From: Hippopus hippopus
Taxonomy: Eukaryota > Mollusca > Bivalvia > Cardiida > Cardiidae
Direction: 5' to 3'
Assembly: GCA_946811185.2 (NCBI GenBank)
Contig: OX328097.1
Coordinates: forward strand, 60,789,063 to 60,853,062
Length of the DNA: 64,000 nt
Made by a program: the position numbers and the translations under genes. This document shows, piece after piece, positions 25,301 to 29,454 of the stretch. The stretch's first letter is position 1. The number at the start of each line of letters is the position of its first letter. The notes under the pieces were generated by a model. The model saw only the letters and a program-made list of their open reading frames with translations, ran no database searches and was not told where the DNA came from.

Positions 25301-27343
25301 TGTTCAAATTTGAATTTAATCCCAACTTTTAATGACCCTGAGGGAGAAGCCTTTTAGAAACATTGTCAGAAACCAGCATTTTCTCTTTTTCCCACAACGT
25401 TTCCTATCCTTTCAAAGATCAATCTCCTAATTTGTGCAACTTTTAATTTGTTGTCTGCAAATGCTTTCAATTTGGACCATCCTAAGTTAAATTGGGGCTT
25501 TTCAGATTTTTGTAATGGAAAGAGAAGTATAAAAAAAAAGTTGTTTCCTAAAATATTGTCTGTTAACTCTGTACCAAAAATTCCAAATTTTAGCACCCCT
25601 AGGGAAGAAGCCTTCAGATGAAACAACAAACTAATTAATAATTATGAAGAATAAACTGTACAAGGGCAATTCAAAAATAATGTAGACAATCCATATTACC
25701 AAGCTGTTTAACATGATATTTTCATGACTATCTAATACAGTGTAGCCAAACATTTTTACAGCTTAGGTCTAAAATATCTTAGACATCGGTTCCCTGGTTG
25801 TCTAGACACACCATGTTATGCTGCATTACCATAGTGACCATGGCGCAGTATAACTTACGTCATCCGATGTTATCAACATCATTTTGGAAGACTCGCGGTA
25901 CAGCTTTTACAAATTCTCACCCTTGCACTCTATACTATATCTATAACTGTGGATCCATCCCTGGAAAAGTTTTTTTTTTTTTTCCCAATTCTTTTCATTC
26001 CCAGCTAATATGATTCTGGTTTCATACTTCATTTCCTCTGTTGCATTCATAACATTGCTGATGCTACTGATAAGTTTCTTGTCAAGTTTTGGCTTTCTTT
26101 ACTGGCCTATATCATCCTCTACAGATCTTCTTCCCTCTGAAATGTCAGTGTCGCTCGTAGAGTAAGACTGGGCACACCTTTTGCTTAAGCTCTGCTTTTT
26201 CCAGCATCTCTCTCGTCTCAGTTGGTGTTTTTCGGAGTACAACACAGACCTATATCATCAGACGTTGTTCCATGGCTTTGGACAATGTCATGTTTTTTCT
26301 CTGAAACAAATCTGGTTGCCTTAGTTAACAAATAGTTTTAAAATAACCCTTGCAAATTTGACGTTGAAATTCAACACAAACAATGATGTAAGATGATGCT
26401 AAATGTATGTGCAGTTTTACAATGTTTTGCCACTGTATATTAGTAGATATGAGCTCAGTCGTGCAATTTAAAAATTCAGACGTCGAAATTCTGTCGGTTG
26501 CGCCGTGTGTCTAGACTTCCGTTGCTTTAACAGCCATAGTTCTGAGTAAAATGTAAGGATATCATAAGCATGTTAATAACTGAATTGGAGTTAAGTTGCA
26601 CCTTATCTATACCAATTTTTATAAATTTCCATCGAGCCTAAGTATAAATATCAGCAGTGTCTATGTATTTTTTTAATGGCCCTCGTACATGGAAATTAAT
26701 GTGATAGATATTTCTTTGTAATTTCTCAAGTGCATGTATCAAGTCATTCAATATTTTAATATTCTCCACTGGTAAGTATGGTTCCGTGATCTTAAAAAAT
26801 TCAAGAACAAGTTGTAAAGTTCAACGTTCAATAAGAGACCACTACTGTAAGAAACCATGTTTGAGATTTCTCTTGGGCTGTCTCTTAACCCTTTACCACA
26901 CGATAAGATTTCACACCTGTCCGAATTAAAAGCATTTGCTGATGACAGTTTTAATGTGGCTCATATGAAATGATTTTTCTTTGATAGGGTAGAAAACAGT
27001 GGGAAAAGGAGAAAATGCTGGTAACCAGCATTTTCTCCTTTTCCCACAATGTTTTCAAAAGCCTTCTCTTTCAGGGGCGTTAAAAGTCGTCATTATGTGG
27101 TAAAGGGTTAAACCAGGTTCGACTTGTTAAGTATTAAGTAGTCATTTTTGTCTTGGGAAATGCTTTAAAAAATGGAAAAGTCAAAAATTTTCTCGTTTTG
27201 TGAAATGTCAAACATTTATTTTTTGTACTTTCTTTTGACAGAATGACTATGCTTTGAGGCACCTGTACATGATTGTGAACCTTTGTGAAGCCAGCATTCC
27301 TGTAGAAACCATAAAGAGTGCAGCATACAAGGCTTGTCAATAA
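1246..27343 (+). CDS. LGMN: Legumain (asparaginyl endopeptidase), 3' portion, 11 coding exon positions
   Basis: Legumain is a family C13 cysteine protease of the endolysosome that cuts after Asn and matures by removing a C-terminal prodomain. Joined exons are 1246-1327, 2443-2516, either 3064-3139 or 8564-8639, 11392-11454, 16367-16436, 17545-17663, 20150-20239, 21683-21766, 22624-22740, 23870-24043 and 27242-27343. They give about 349 codons in one continuous frame, and every intron is GT-AG with matching phases. Family marks in order are INRPNG, the catalytic His in VDHGAPG, the catalytic Cys in EACESGS, TTAAN, YLGDVYS, the sequon NTS, and a Cys-containing C-terminal domain ending in ACQ and a stop. 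Animal legumains are about 430 residues, so roughly 80 N-terminal residues (signal peptide and first strands) lie upstream of the window. No matching exon was seen in 1-1245. Introns are packed with repeats. Family assignment is very secure; the choice between paralogues is not. Confidence 0.95.
1330..1556 (-). mobile_element. F1 copy starting at a legumain splice donor
   Basis: AACTCACTAC then TAGACTTGTCC, hairpin CATTGTGGAAAAAGGAG at about 1450. Its terminal TAACTC overlaps the donor of exon w1. Confidence 0.65.
1685..2100 (+). repeat. F6 dispersed repeat, split by an F1 copy
   Basis: GTTATTACTGAAGATG on the left and AGAAGGGTAGGTAAGTCGC with ACACAGTTATGCCAC on the right of F1 1782-1993. 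Related copies are at 3440-3760 and 29455-29890. Confidence 0.6.
1782..1993 (-). mobile_element. F1 copy nested in an F6 repeat
   Basis: TTTTAGACCTGTCC through a diverged hairpin to GGTAAAGGGTTAA. F6 sequence flanks both sides. Confidence 0.7.
2166..2375. mobile_element. F1 copy, rearranged
   Basis: TTAACTACTCTGAGGAAG arm, an interrupted segment, then GGTAGAAAACATTTTAGG and the other hairpin arm. Two F1 pieces appear to be joined. Confidence 0.6.
2443..2516 (+). CDS. LGMN: Legumain exon w2
   Basis: Acceptor ATTTCAG, donor GTATGC. Encodes [16 protein letters not shown] and then a short Gly-rich stretch ending in ID plus two bases (AG) of a split codon. This is the conserved segment with LTGDAE that precedes the catalytic His exon. 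Ending in phase 2 fixes which downstream exons can follow: both His-exon copies begin with one completing base. Confidence 0.95.
2545..2750 (-). mobile_element. F1 copy
   Basis: AATTTTGGACACTTCTC to TTTGGTAAAGGGTTAA, hairpin strongly diverged. Lies in the intron before the His exon. Confidence 0.65.
2766..2942 (-). mobile_element. F1 copy
   Basis: TTTACTAAACAACAAAG start, hairpin CATTGTCAGAAAAGAAG, end GTCATTTGGTAGAG. Ends 121 bases before exon w3A. Confidence 0.65.
3064..3139 (+). CDS. LGMN: Legumain exon w3A, catalytic-His exon, copy A
   Basis: 76 bp between a TTATTAG acceptor and a GTAAGA donor. After the split Ser codon it reads [20 protein letters not shown] and then FGDDF. The His of DHG is the catalytic His of family C13. 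Length and phases are identical to the second copy at 8564-8639. The two encode 18 identical residues out of 25 full codons and share the uninterrupted core [16 protein letters not shown], in which many codons differ synonymously. Only one of the two can be in the mRNA if frame is to be kept. See the corresponding finding. Confidence 0.93.
3440..3760 (+). repeat. F6 dispersed repeat
   Basis: TTTGCGAAGAAAACACC, TGTTATTACTGAAGAT, AAAAGGGGAACCTATACAAC, AAGGGCAGGTAACCATC. Shares this order with 29455-29890. Confidence 0.65.
4178..5374. repeat. Element with 162-bp internal tandem repeats
   Basis: Starts TACGCCCATCGAAGACGGG and ends GCCGCTCTTGTT. CTTTGTCATCTCCAGTC recurs at about 4263, 4425, 4587 and 4749 and then more loosely to 5230. 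The unit length is a multiple of three, so a 180-codon frame stays open on the minus strand at 4202-4744 without being a real gene. Confidence 0.85.
5375..6646. other. Intron between the two His exons, nothing recognised
   Basis: AT-rich unique-looking sequence between the tandem element and the next F1 copy. No coding or repeat signal was identified. Confidence 0.5.
6647..6810 (+). mobile_element. F1 copy, partial
   Basis: ATAACCATTTACCACACAAT start, hairpin AATGTGGGAAAAGGAGG; right end lost. Confidence 0.7.
6900..7075 (+). mobile_element. F1 copy, left end lost
   Basis: GAAAGCTTTTGAAA to GTAGAGAGTTAA. The hairpin left arm is degraded; the right arm CAGCATTTTCTCCTTTTCC is intact. Confidence 0.7.
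7180..7398 (-). mobile_element. F1 copy
   Basis: CAACTCTTACCAAATGAC to GTGTGGTAATCTGTTAA with a good hairpin. Confidence 0.75.
7431..7656 (-). mobile_element. F1 copy
   Basis: AAATCTTTACCAAACAAC to GTGATAAAGGGATAA; one hairpin arm shortened. Confidence 0.75.
7731..7942 (+). mobile_element. F1 copy, shares TTAA with the next copy
   Basis: TAAACCCTTTAGCAAAC to TTTGGTAAAGAGTTAA. The TTAA at 7939-7942 is also the first four bases of the following copy. Confidence 0.8.
7939..8171 (-). mobile_element. F1 copy, back to back with the previous one
   Basis: TTAACTTTATAGCAAAG, TAGACTTG, hairpin with CAGCATTTTCTCCTTTT, end TGAAGGGTTAA. Confidence 0.8.
8266..8494 (-). mobile_element. F1 copy just upstream of exon w3B
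   Basis: CAACTCATTACCAGAAG to GTGTGGTAAAGGGTCAA. Ends 69 bases before exon w3B. Confidence 0.75.
8564..8639 (+). CDS. LGMN: Legumain exon w3B, catalytic-His exon, copy B
   Basis: 76 bp between an AAAACAG acceptor and a GTAAGT donor (the stronger of the two donors by eye). After the split Ser codon it reads [20 protein letters not shown] and then FGTKT. It carries the same catalytic His as exon w3A but has SGPDD in place of STEDD before it and TKT in place of DDF after it. The SGP start is closer to what is usual in animal legumains. It is 5.4 kb downstream of copy A, with unrelated flanking intron sequence, so it is not a recent segmental or assembly duplicate. Confidence 0.93.
8760..8935. 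repeat. Palindrome-containing repeat related to the F3 core
   Basis: ATCAGCCTGTGCAGTTAG faces GTGCAGGCTGACATGG near 8808-8845, with flanks like those of F3 (GCATCTGC, ACTTTTTGCC) but no F3 termini. Confidence 0.5.
9182..9359. mobile_element. Symmetrical F1 variant (whole element palindromic)
   Basis: 178 bp, TTAACCCTTTACTGCACAA to TTTGGTAAAGGATTAA. Both halves are the same F1 arm, so the complete unit folds back on itself. Confidence 0.85.
9358..10005 (+). repeat. Direct duplication of about 290 bp (two copies 361 bp apart)
   Basis: 9358-9645 and 9719-10005 are nearly identical, starting AAGATCATAAAAGGTTACT and including a degraded F1 hairpin (GAAGATCTTTGAAAGCATTA ... TATTTCCAAAGCC). Unique sequence separates them. 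Confidence 0.8.
10306..10578 (+). mobile_element. tRNA-derived SINE
   Basis: The tRNA-like head has A-box-like TGGCTCAGTCGTAAAGTG and B-box-like GGGTTCAAGCC. A body with GTCCTTGGGTAAGAGC and GATATAACTGAAATAATATTG follows, then AAAACACC and a CAAC/CAAT simple tail. The 3' part is shared with the other SINE copies in the window. Confidence 0.8.
10697..10918 (+). mobile_element. F1 copy
   Basis: TTAACACACAATTCC (terminal CCCTTTAC missing) to TTTGGTAAAGAGTTAA; good hairpin. Confidence 0.8.
11092..11319 (+). mobile_element. F1 copy
   Basis: TTAACTCTTAACCACACAGTC to GTTTGGTTAAGAGTTGA. Ends 72 bases before exon w4. Confidence 0.8.
11392..11454 (+). CDS. LGMN: Legumain exon w4
   Basis: Strong pyrimidine tract with TTTTACAG acceptor and GTAATT donor. 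The 21 codons start [14 protein letters not shown] and end in AK, phase 0 on both sides. It corresponds to the helix between the catalytic His and Cys strands. A TA-flanked inverted-repeat element begins 24 bases after the donor. Confidence 0.93.
11481..12517. mobile_element. TA-flanked inverted-repeat element (Tc1/mariner-like, non-autonomous)
   Basis: 1,037 bp with TA on both sides (11479-11480 and 12518-12519). The left end CCGTCGTGTCCAGTAATCTT matches the reverse complement of the right end, CGATGCTGTCCGGTAATCTT, for about 27 bases. No transposase remnant was recognised. A further short element (12163-12427) is nested in it. Confidence 0.75.
12163..12427. mobile_element. Short inverted-repeat element with TATGTGACC ends, nested
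   Basis: 265 bp with ends TATGTGACC and GGTCACATA and longer related termini (AAAAAGGGAC / GTCCCTTTTCG). A central palindrome near 12206-12270 has CTGGTCAGACTGCG facing CAGGCTGACCAGGG. Its core resembles that of F3. It lies inside the TA-flanked element 11481-12517. Confidence 0.7.
12523..12614 (-). mobile_element. F1 half copy
   Basis: AACATTTTCTCCTTTTCCC to TGGGGTAAAGGGATAA. Only the right half remains, starting at the edge of the TA-flanked element. Confidence 0.65.
12634..13960. repeat. Element with (CGTC)n and internal tandem repeats
   Basis: TTTAGCTCCACTGGCCAAAG start with a GTCCGTCC-rich stretch (12680-12750). About 170-180-bp units follow, with CTACCAAATTTGGCATGTAG, TTTATCTAGTGGACCTCTAC and CAAGTTTTACATGGGCTTAT. 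It fills part of the intron between exons w4 and w5. Confidence 0.8.
14082..14975. repeat. Element with about 170-180-bp tandem units
   Basis: TTTAGCTCCACTGGCCG start, an inner TTTTAGCTCACTTGAGCAC start at 14160, repeated units with AATTTCACAGGATTGTTCC and AAATGTGGCTCTGGTGAATG, and end AATAGCCAGTGGAGCG with CATGGCCCTCTTG. One element appears inserted in another related one. Confidence 0.75.
15055..15190 (-). mobile_element. F1 half copy
   Basis: CAACCCTTTACCAGAGAAC to TTTTGGAAAAGGGAATAG; the second half is missing. Confidence 0.6.
15256..15490 (+). mobile_element. F1 copy
   Basis: TTTACCACAAACAATCCC to AATAAGGAGTAAAGAGTTG; hairpin diverged. Confidence 0.75.
15772..15976 (+). mobile_element. 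F1 copy
   Basis: TTAACCTTTTTCCAAATAG to TTTTGGTAAAGGATTGAA; good hairpin. Confidence 0.75.
16192..16260 (+). pseudogene. tRNA-Ser-like sequence (pseudo-tRNA or SINE head)
   Basis: TAGCTCGGTGGTTAAGG matches a D-arm with A box, followed by TTGGTTGAAAA (anticodon-loop position with TGA, as in tRNA-Ser), a long variable arm, and GAGTTCGAATCCCGCC as T-arm and B box. Acceptor and anticodon stems pair poorly, so an active tRNA is unlikely. Confidence 0.45.
16367..16436 (+). CDS. LGMN: Legumain exon w5, catalytic-Cys exon
   Basis: Acceptor TTTTCAG, donor GTATGA. Reads [12 protein letters not shown] followed by [11 protein letters not shown], ending with one base of a split Val codon. The Cys of EACESGS is the catalytic nucleophile of family C13. 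The two exon positions carrying catalytic residues are separated by 4.9 kb or more of repeat-filled intron. Confidence 0.96.
16466..16882 (-). mobile_element. F1 copy interrupted by F2
   Basis: ACTTTACCAAACTATAAAAT up to GGTCTTTAA, then the F2 element 16642-16853, then AACTTAGGGTTGTTTGG. Confidence 0.75.
16642..16853 (+). mobile_element. F2 element nested inside an F1 copy
   Basis: TTAACTCTTAGGCTGCTAAA to AAGGATAAGGGTTAA, with core GATCAGACTGCACAGAATG facing GTGCAGTCTGATC. TTAA is on both sides, and F1 sequence continues in register before and after it. Confidence 0.85.
17058..17154 (+). mobile_element. F1 half copy
   Basis: TTAACACTTTACAAAAC to a short hairpin GCTGTCAACCAGCATTA; right half absent. 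Confidence 0.65.
17286..17526 (+). mobile_element. F3 element adjoining legumain exon w6
   Basis: AAAAAGGGGGTTTAATGCATC through GACCCAGGTCAGCCCGCATG to ACAGAACATGACTCAG. Its end is 18 bases before exon w6, so it includes the likely branch-point region. Confidence 0.7.
17545..17663 (+). CDS. LGMN: Legumain exon w6
   Basis: Acceptor ATTTCAG; donor AGA|GTATGT, chosen because it gives phase 0 into the next exon. Reads [18 protein letters not shown], then a basic stretch, then [16 protein letters not shown]. It contains the TTAAN and ESSYACY motifs that line the substrate pocket in legumains. An F3 repeat fragment ends about 20 bases before the acceptor. Confidence 0.95.
17700..17865 (+). mobile_element. 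SINE 3' fragment
   Basis: Begins within GTCCTTGGGCAAGATACAC and runs through CTGGTGAAACCCAGGAGATAC and GATATGAGGGAAATAATG to AAAACATGG. The tRNA-like head is missing. Confidence 0.7.
17930..18155 (+). mobile_element. F1 copy, complete
   Basis: TTAACTCTTCACCACACAA to TGTGGTAAAGAGTTAA with TTAA at both ends. Confidence 0.85.
18204..18352 (-). mobile_element. F1 copy, truncated in the hairpin
   Basis: CTTTGCCAAACCACAAAAAT to GGAGAAAATGCTGGTTGG; the second arm is missing. Confidence 0.65.
18492..18752. mobile_element. F4 inverted-repeat element
   Basis: Ends GGCCTGCAACACGCGAAAAG and CTTTTCGCGTGATGCAAGCC. It contains two separate palindromic cores, CAGCCTGCACAGTCCGCG at about 18550 and TAGCCTGCGCGGACTACG at about 18670. 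It interrupts an F1-like end: GGATTATTTGG is on its left and ATTTGGTAAAGGGATTAA on its right. Confidence 0.8.
19077..19400. repeat. Dispersed element with a (CTGT/CCGT)n stretch
   Basis: TTCCCGAAGGGTGAGCATAT start, then CTGTCCGTCC words and ACCCCTAGACCAAATTGG, ending near ATGTGCCCTTGTTTTTT. Confidence 0.7.
20150..20239 (+). CDS. LGMN: Legumain exon w7
   Basis: Acceptor TAATTACAG, donor GTTAGT. 30 codons beginning [18 protein letters not shown], then [12 protein letters not shown]. It includes the N-T-S glycosylation sequon seen at the same place in other legumains. Phase 0 at both ends. Confidence 0.95.
20282..20510 (+). mobile_element. F1 copy, complete (229 bp)
   Basis: TTAACCCTTTACCACACAA to GTGTGGTAAAGGGTTAA, hairpin almost perfect. 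A good reference copy. Confidence 0.9.
20531..20743 (-). mobile_element. F1 copy
   Basis: TAGCTCTTTACCAAATGAC to GTGTGGTAAAGGGTTA; second hairpin arm shortened. Confidence 0.75.
20744..20924 (-). mobile_element. F1 copy, abutting the previous one
   Basis: ATATTGAGAACATCTGTAGA to TTGTATTGTGAAGGCTTAA; diverged, left terminus lost. Confidence 0.6.
21439..21640 (+). mobile_element. F2 element, diverged
   Basis: TTAACCCTTAAAGCGCC start and a core AGATCAAGGTCAGGCTGCC facing GCAGCCTGGTC. The far end is indistinct. Confidence 0.6.
21683..21766 (+). CDS. LGMN: Legumain exon w8
   Basis: T-rich tract and TTTTAG acceptor, GTAAGT donor. 28 codons: [18 protein letters not shown] then [10 protein letters not shown]. 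It covers the end of the protease domain (EFQG) and the linker where the prodomain begins. The linker carries a basic AKR stretch. Asn sites for self-cleavage are not obvious by eye. Confidence 0.93.
21975..22200 (+). mobile_element. F1 copy, shares TTAA with the next copy
   Basis: CGTTCACCACACAATGC to TTTGGTAAAGACTTAA; hairpin good. Confidence 0.8.
22197..22340 (-). mobile_element. F1 copy, back to back with the previous one
   Basis: TTAACTCTTACAAGATTAC, TTTTGGACTTGTCC, shortened hairpin, TTGATAAAGGGTT end. Confidence 0.7.
22373..22571 (+). mobile_element. F1 copy
   Basis: CTAACCCTTTAACAAACAAT to TTTCGTAAGGAGTTAA. Ends 52 bases before exon w9. Confidence 0.8.
22624..22740 (+). CDS. LGMN: Legumain exon w9 (prodomain start)
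   Basis: Acceptor TCTTTAG, donor GTAAAA. 39 codons beginning [20 protein letters not shown] and ending in a Lys/Glu-rich helix with [16 protein letters not shown] corresponds to the activation-peptide region of the legumain prodomain. Phase 0 at both ends. Confidence 0.92.
22785..23035 (+). mobile_element. F3 element
   Basis: GGGGGTTTAATGTATCTCC, ATGGATCCATAAAATC, core GCATGGATTGCACAGGCTG, end CAGAGCGTGACTCAAC. It starts 45 bases after exon w9. Confidence 0.75.
23532..23811 (-). mobile_element. SINE with 9-bp target duplication
   Basis: The reverse complement carries TTGAGAACAGGGGGTCGTGG with B-box GGTTCAATCCC and the body shared with 44338-44640, ending in a GATT-rich tail at 23532. AAAGGGTGA flanks it at 23523-23531 and 23812-23820. 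It interrupts the end of a degraded F1 copy. It ends 58 bases before legumain exon w10. Confidence 0.8.
23870..24043 (+). CDS. LGMN: Legumain exon w10 (C-terminal domain)
   Basis: Acceptor TATACAG, donor GTTTGT. The 58 codons include [15 protein letters not shown] and end in [16 protein letters not shown] then DQLNLPK. This is the helical C-terminal prodomain that stabilises the zymogen; its Cys residues sit where family members form disulfides. A deleted mariner element begins 17 bases after the donor. Confidence 0.95.
24061..25081 (-). mobile_element. Internally deleted mariner element
   Basis: 1,021 bp flanked by TA (24059-24060 and 25082-25083). Terminal inverted repeats read CGAGGGCTGTCC at both ends and continue imperfectly for about 28 bases. 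On the minus strand it carries a broken mariner-type transposase. It sits in the legumain intron after exon w10. Confidence 0.9.
24285..24711 (-). pseudogene. Mariner transposase remnant, catalytic core deleted
   Basis: Read on the minus strand from 24711. It starts with an N-terminal helix-turn-helix region ([15 protein letters not shown], then [13 protein letters not shown]). It then jumps, with a frame change near 24520, to the C-terminal end ([16 protein letters not shown] ... [20 protein letters not shown]) and a stop. An in-frame stop also precedes WYEDVYGKW. The middle of the D,D34D catalytic domain is missing, so the protein cannot be active. Mariner proteins are about 340 residues; about 140 codons remain. 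Confidence 0.85.
25315..25495 (+). mobile_element. F1 copy, ends lost
   Basis: TTTAATCCCAACTTTTAATG to GGACCATCCTAAG; hairpin shortened. Another fragment is at 25556-25622. Confidence 0.7.
25661..26685 (-). mobile_element. Second mariner-type element, heavily decayed
   Basis: 1,025 bp flanked by TA (25659-25660 and 26686-26687). The left end CAAGGGCAATTCAAAAATAA and the reverse complement of the right end CGAGGGCCATTAAAAAAATA align over about 28 bases and both run on to TAGACA. It lies 0.6 kb after the first mariner element, in the same intron. Its ends are related to but distinct from those of that element. Confidence 0.8.
26040..26275 (-). pseudogene. Decayed mariner transposase N-terminus
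   Basis: On the minus strand from 26275: MEQRLMI, a stop, then [19 protein letters not shown], resembling the mariner helix-turn-helix. After a frameshift, EGRRSVEDD resembles the linker that follows it. Several stops and shifts are present and no catalytic motif was recognised. Confidence 0.65.
26885..27111 (-). mobile_element. F1 copy, complete (227 bp), near the last legumain exon
   Basis: TTAACCCTTTACCACACGAT to ATGTGGTAAAGGGTTAA. The hairpin is perfect around GCTGGTAACCAGC. It lies 130 bases before exon w11. Confidence 0.9.
27242..27343 (+). CDS. LGMN: Legumain terminal coding exon w11
   Basis: Acceptor TTTTGACAG. 33 codons reading [18 protein letters not shown] and ending in [11 protein letters not shown], then [18 protein letters not shown] is the conserved end of legumains. 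The stop codon lies inside an AATAAA hexamer at 27339-27344. Confidence 0.95.
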   Translation, partial: NDYALRHLYMIVNLCEASIPVETIKSAAYKACQ

Positions 27344-27344
27344 A
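27339..27344 (+). promoter_or_regulatory. Candidate polyadenylation hexamer overlapping the legumain stop codon
   Basis: AATAAA whose TAA is the legumain stop. A GT-rich patch (TGTATTGGTG) follows within about 15 bases, which fits a downstream element. If used, the 3' UTR would be only some 10-25 bases. No other AATAAA was noticed in the next several hundred bases of + strand. Confidence 0.4.
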
Positions 27345-27409
27345 ACTGTATTGGTGACGATCATATCACTTTTGAATTCCAACCTTGTGACTTACTGTTA
27401 TTTGACCAA

Positions 27410-27639
27410 TTGATTCTCTTGCAACAAATTCCCAAGTTTTATGGACCAGGAGGAAGAAGGCTTTTGATATCAATGTGGGAGAAGGAAAAATGCTGGTTGC
27501 CAGCACTTTTCCTTTTCCCACAGTGTTCTCTTCCCTATCATTGGCAGATCTGTCATTTTAGCAACCTTTAAATTATTTCTCATTTTCAAATGCTTCCAGT
27601 TTGGACAAGTCTAAAATTTTGTTGTTTGGTAAAGACCAT
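27410..27639 (+). mobile_element. F1 copy
   Basis: GATTCTCTTGCAACAAATTC to TTGTTTGGTAAAGACC, starting 66 bases after the legumain stop codon. Confidence 0.75.
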
Positions 27640-27978
27640 TGTATTTATGCGTCTGTATGCTTGTAATTGATAATAGAGTTAAACAAACAAGCAAAGAAAA
27701 AGTTATTTTTTTTTAAAAGCACTCTCCTATCAGTGGACATGGAGGGCTAACAATTTAAGTTGGGCATTTGGAAGTCATGTTTTTTTGTTTTTTTACCAAA
27801 GTCTTTATATCTCAAAACTTTTGGGCATGTTAGGATGATAATGTAAGACATTGGCACAGACACTTACCTGTCCACATAATATGTGCAAACTTTGAAGAAA
27901 CTACAAGCCCTGTTTATCTAGAAATTATTGAACATATTTGGACGATAACATAAAACATTGGCATGGACATGATGTTTG

Positions 27979-28235
27979 TTCACATGATTCAAACTTGTGC
28001 TTATCTTTGGAGCAATTGCTTCTTGACATGATGCAAATTTTTATTTATCTTTGGAGCACTTGCTTCTTGACATGATGCAGACTTATACTTATCTTTGAAG
28101 CAACTGCTTCTTGACATGATTCAAACTTGTACTTACCTTTGAAGCAACTGCTCCTTGACATGATGAAAACTTGTACTTATCTTTGAAGCATTGCTCCTTG
28201 ACATGATGCAAACTTGTCCTTATCTTTGAAGCAAA
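27979..28235 (+). repeat. 44-bp minisatellite, about 6 copies
   Basis: TTGACATGATGCAAACTTG recurs at 28023, 28067, 28111, 28155 and 28198, each followed by TTATCTTTGAAGCAACTGC. A diverged first unit starts near 27979. Confidence 0.85.
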
Positions 28236-28497
28236 ATATTATTTCTAACAGACTAAAGTATATTGTTTAGTTTATATCAAAGCTTATCTTTACTTTTTAA
28301 TATTTTTTTTCGTTATAATTATGCAAGGTTGTATGTAAGGTTGCTTTTCTTTTCTTTAATTTTTTCCAGATATATGGCACTTGTTGTACTGATGCACAAA
28401 TTATTTAATCATTTTTATAATTAATTTAGTAGCTCCTAAAACATAGTTGCAGCAGACAACTTTGAAAACATTCCTGTAAAGTATGGATAAATATGAA

Positions 28498-28728
28498 GTT
28501 AAACCTTTTCCCACACAATTACCAGTTTCAACGACCCTGAGAAGGAACGCTTTTGAAAACATTGTTGGAAAATGAGAAAATGCTGGTAACCAGCATTTTC
28601 TCATTTTCCAACAATGTTTTCTACCCTATCAAAGACAAGTTCCATTATTTGAGTCACATATAAATTTTCATCTGCAAGTACTTTCAATTTGGTAGCATCC
28701 ATAATTTTGTTGTTTGGTAAAGAGTTAA
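28498..28728 (+). mobile_element. F1 copy, shares TTAA with the next copy
   Basis: TTAAACCTTTTCCCACACAA to TTTGGTAAAGAGTTAA. The hairpin reads TTGTTGGAAAATGAG on both arms, a compensated variant. Confidence 0.85.
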
Positions 28729-28952
28729 ATCCTTATCAGATGACAAAGTATTTTATCAGTCCGAATTGGAGACTTTTGCAGACAACTTCTAAAATGGAGC
28801 TCAAATGATAGTATTTTTCTTTGAAAGGGTTGACAAAATGTTAGAAAAAGGAGAAAAAGCTGATTATTAGCATTTGCTCCTTCTTCCACAATGTTTTGAG
28901 GAATATACTTCCTCTTGGTCTTTAAAACACAGGATTGTTTGGTATAGGGTCA
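28725..28952 (-). mobile_element. F1 copy, back to back with the previous one
   Basis: TTAAATCCTTATCAGATGAC to TTTGGTATAGGGTCA; hairpin diverged. Confidence 0.75.
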
Positions 28953-29454
28953 GTCTTGAGATATTATGTGAACCTTTTTTGTAAAAGGATTAATTGCTTG
29001 TTACAAACAATATCTCTTTATGTTACAAACAATATCTATGCTACGTTTTAATGTTGTATGTAGCAATAATCAAAAGGCAATGAGTTGGTTTCATGGAAAT
29101 TAATAGAATAAATTGATGTTACTATATTTGTTAAGGTTGGATTTCTTGTTTCAACCAATATTGTAGTGAAACTGTACCTCAATACTTTCTCAACATTGGT
29201 TATTTTTATATATTTTATTGTTTTAAGTTGTTCTTTTTGGTTAGGTAAGGTTAACCCATTATCATAATTGAGATGATTTTTTTCTCCAATCAAATCCCAG
29301 AATAAGTGACACCATGGGAAAAGGATAATACCCTTTAATTGATATTTTGTAATAGTTATTTTCTAAAGATATTTGTCACAAAAGCATATTTCTCAGCTTA
29401 TTCCACAAAATGTATATTTGTAGACAGTATGAGCTTATGCACATAGACATATGA

